Part shown: positions 6,010-6,533 of the stretch, piece after piece | Position numbering within the stretch: position 1 is the first letter of the stretch | Layout: each line of letters opens with the position of its first letter | NCBI GenBank assembly: GCA_027019045.1 | Contig: JALUXI010000257.1 | Coordinates: 1 to 6,533, forward strand | Direction of reading: 5' to 3' | Length of the DNA: 6,533 nt | Source of the DNA: Piscirickettsiaceae bacterium | GTDB lineage: Bacteria > Pseudomonadota > Gammaproteobacteria > Thiomicrospirales > Thiomicrospiraceae | Made by a program: the position numbers and the translations under genes | Notes under the pieces: generated by a model | Seen by the model: only the letters and a program-made list of their open reading frames with translations | The model's database searches: none | Told to the model about the DNA's origin: nothing

Positions 6010-6533
6010 TCACCTAGGCGGTGGTAAAACCCGCCAAATTTTAATGCCTTCAGGCGTGGCATAATCGAGCGATAGGCAAGGCAACAGCAGGCTGACCAGT
6101 GTCTTCTCCACCACCTTGGTAAACTGGTGTTGATACAGCAGTTTACAACTCAGCTGATGTGTCACTCCAATCTTCTGAATATCTGGGGCAGCGAATCCAA
6201 TCTCCATGGCGGGGGCGACACGAATATGCTCTGCTGCCCCCTGATGTACCGCCCAGAAGTTCAACCCTAAATACTCCGCCAACACATGATCCCCCTGTTC
6301 AAAATAATGTTCAGGGGTGACCAACCGTTTCTCTTCCGCATAATGCAATTTGGGTTCAAAAAGCCAAAAATCCCCAGTCCCGATCGCCGATTTAACCATC
6401 ACAAAACCGATTAAAATCCAGAAAGGGTGTGGACGAATATTCAGCTGCTTCGCCCATAAAATCAGCGTCAAAGGGACTAAATTATCCGCCACATAACGCA
6501 CCTGCATTGGCAAACTAAACCAAGCAAAGGTCA
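6010..6533 (-). CDS. unrecognised protein with hydrophobic N-terminal part (cut by right edge)
   Basis: I do not recognise this product. The minus-strand frame is open from the right edge, giving 173 residues from TFAWFSLPMQVRYVADN to WRVLPPPR and a TGA at 6010-6012. The true start cannot be placed: the codon crossing the edge ends in TG and could itself be a start, while ATG 6507 or TTG 6513 would give shorter forms without a visible strong ribosome binding site. A hydrophobic region at about residues 18-55 (NLVPLTLILW, then PFWILIGFVMVKSAIG) suggests one or two membrane helices. The remaining part is mixed and rich in aromatic residues and histidine (HYAEEKRLVTPEHYFEQGDH), with a hydrophobic patch, LVSLLLPCLSL, near the end. 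It converges on the NfeD-like gene with two bases between stop codons. The long open frame, with no competing frame opposite, supports it as a real gene. Confidence 0.75.
   Translation of the reverse strand, partial: TFAWFSLPMQVRYVADNLVPLTLILWAKQLNIRPHPFWILIGFVMVKSAIGTGDFWLFEPKLHYAEEKRLVTPEHYFEQGDHVLAEYLGLNFWAVHQGAAEHIRVAPAMEIGFAAPDIQKIGVTHQLSCKLLYQHQFTKVVEKTLVSLLLPCLSLDYATPEGIKIWRVLPPPR
6017..6042 (+). terminator. weak candidate terminator after the SPFH-NfeD pair
   Basis: Ten bases past the NfeD stop codon, GGCGG at 6017-6021 can pair with CCGCC at 6031-6035 around a nine-base loop, followed by AAATTTT. The T tract is short and displaced from the stem. The sequence also encodes the PPPR tail of the convergent gene, so it may have no terminator role. 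Confidence 0.25.
6367..6382 (-). repeat. 16-base dispersed repeat, second exact copy
   Basis: This is identical over 16 bases to 3885-3900 and in the same orientation. Here it lies inside the unrecognised minus-strand gene, where it encodes part of AIGTGDF, so it is not a shared protein motif with the ddl copy, which encodes GLGF. Confidence 0.45.

Noticed and set aside
1..6533. A CRISPR array, toxin-antitoxin pair, defence island or mobile element
   Set aside because: I read both strands for regular spaced repeats, small paired frames and transposase or integrase motifs and saw none. The content is housekeeping apart from the unrecognised edge gene.

Overview
The window looks like an ordinary chromosomal stretch from a gammaproteobacterium. 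It carries the distal half of a division and cell-wall (dcw) cluster in the order murC-ddl-ftsQ-ftsA, the order seen in E. coli, with a CCA-encoding tRNA-Ser and a QmcA/NfeD-type membrane protein pair beside it. A sulphur-oxidising Thiotrichales-like host (Thiomicrospira or Hydrogenovibrio relatives) is a guess from general protein character, not something the sequence proves. There are no transposase, integrase, phage or CRISPR signatures.

Positions 1-3815, all minus strand, hold one tight operon-like run: murC (3815 to 2421), ddl (2428 to 1502), ftsQ (1489 to 758) and ftsA (768 to the window edge, N-terminal 256 residues only). murC and ddl overlap by 8 bases, ddl and ftsQ are 12 bases apart, and ftsQ and ftsA overlap by 11 bases. 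The genes thus go from a cytoplasmic peptidoglycan-precursor step (UDP-MurNAc-L-alanine formation), through supply of D-Ala-D-Ala, to two divisome proteins; ftsZ would be expected just beyond position 1. murG and ftsW, the usual upstream neighbours of murC, are not here. The cluster is interrupted by a tRNA gene with its own terminator.

Positions 3816-4091 hold the murC leader, a clear intrinsic terminator, tRNA-Ser(GGA) and its promoter, which has a TATAAT -10 box and a GC-rich discriminator. Positions 4092-4577 (minus) encode a small exported GlcG/HbpS-like (DUF336) protein with a signal peptide. Across a 57-base divergent spacer lies a plus-strand pair joined by a TAATG overlap: an SPFH/stomatin-like protein of the QmcA type (4635-5546) and a short NfeD-like membrane protein with an OB-fold tail (5546-6007). 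Converging on it, with only two bases between the stop codons, is an unrecognised gene with a probable membrane-associated N-terminal part (6010 to the right edge).

I found no convincing new multi-gene system. The items most worth a second look are the unrecognised edge gene, a 16-base sequence present in two exact copies plus one near copy in unrelated contexts, and the tRNA promoter overlapping the end of a protein gene.
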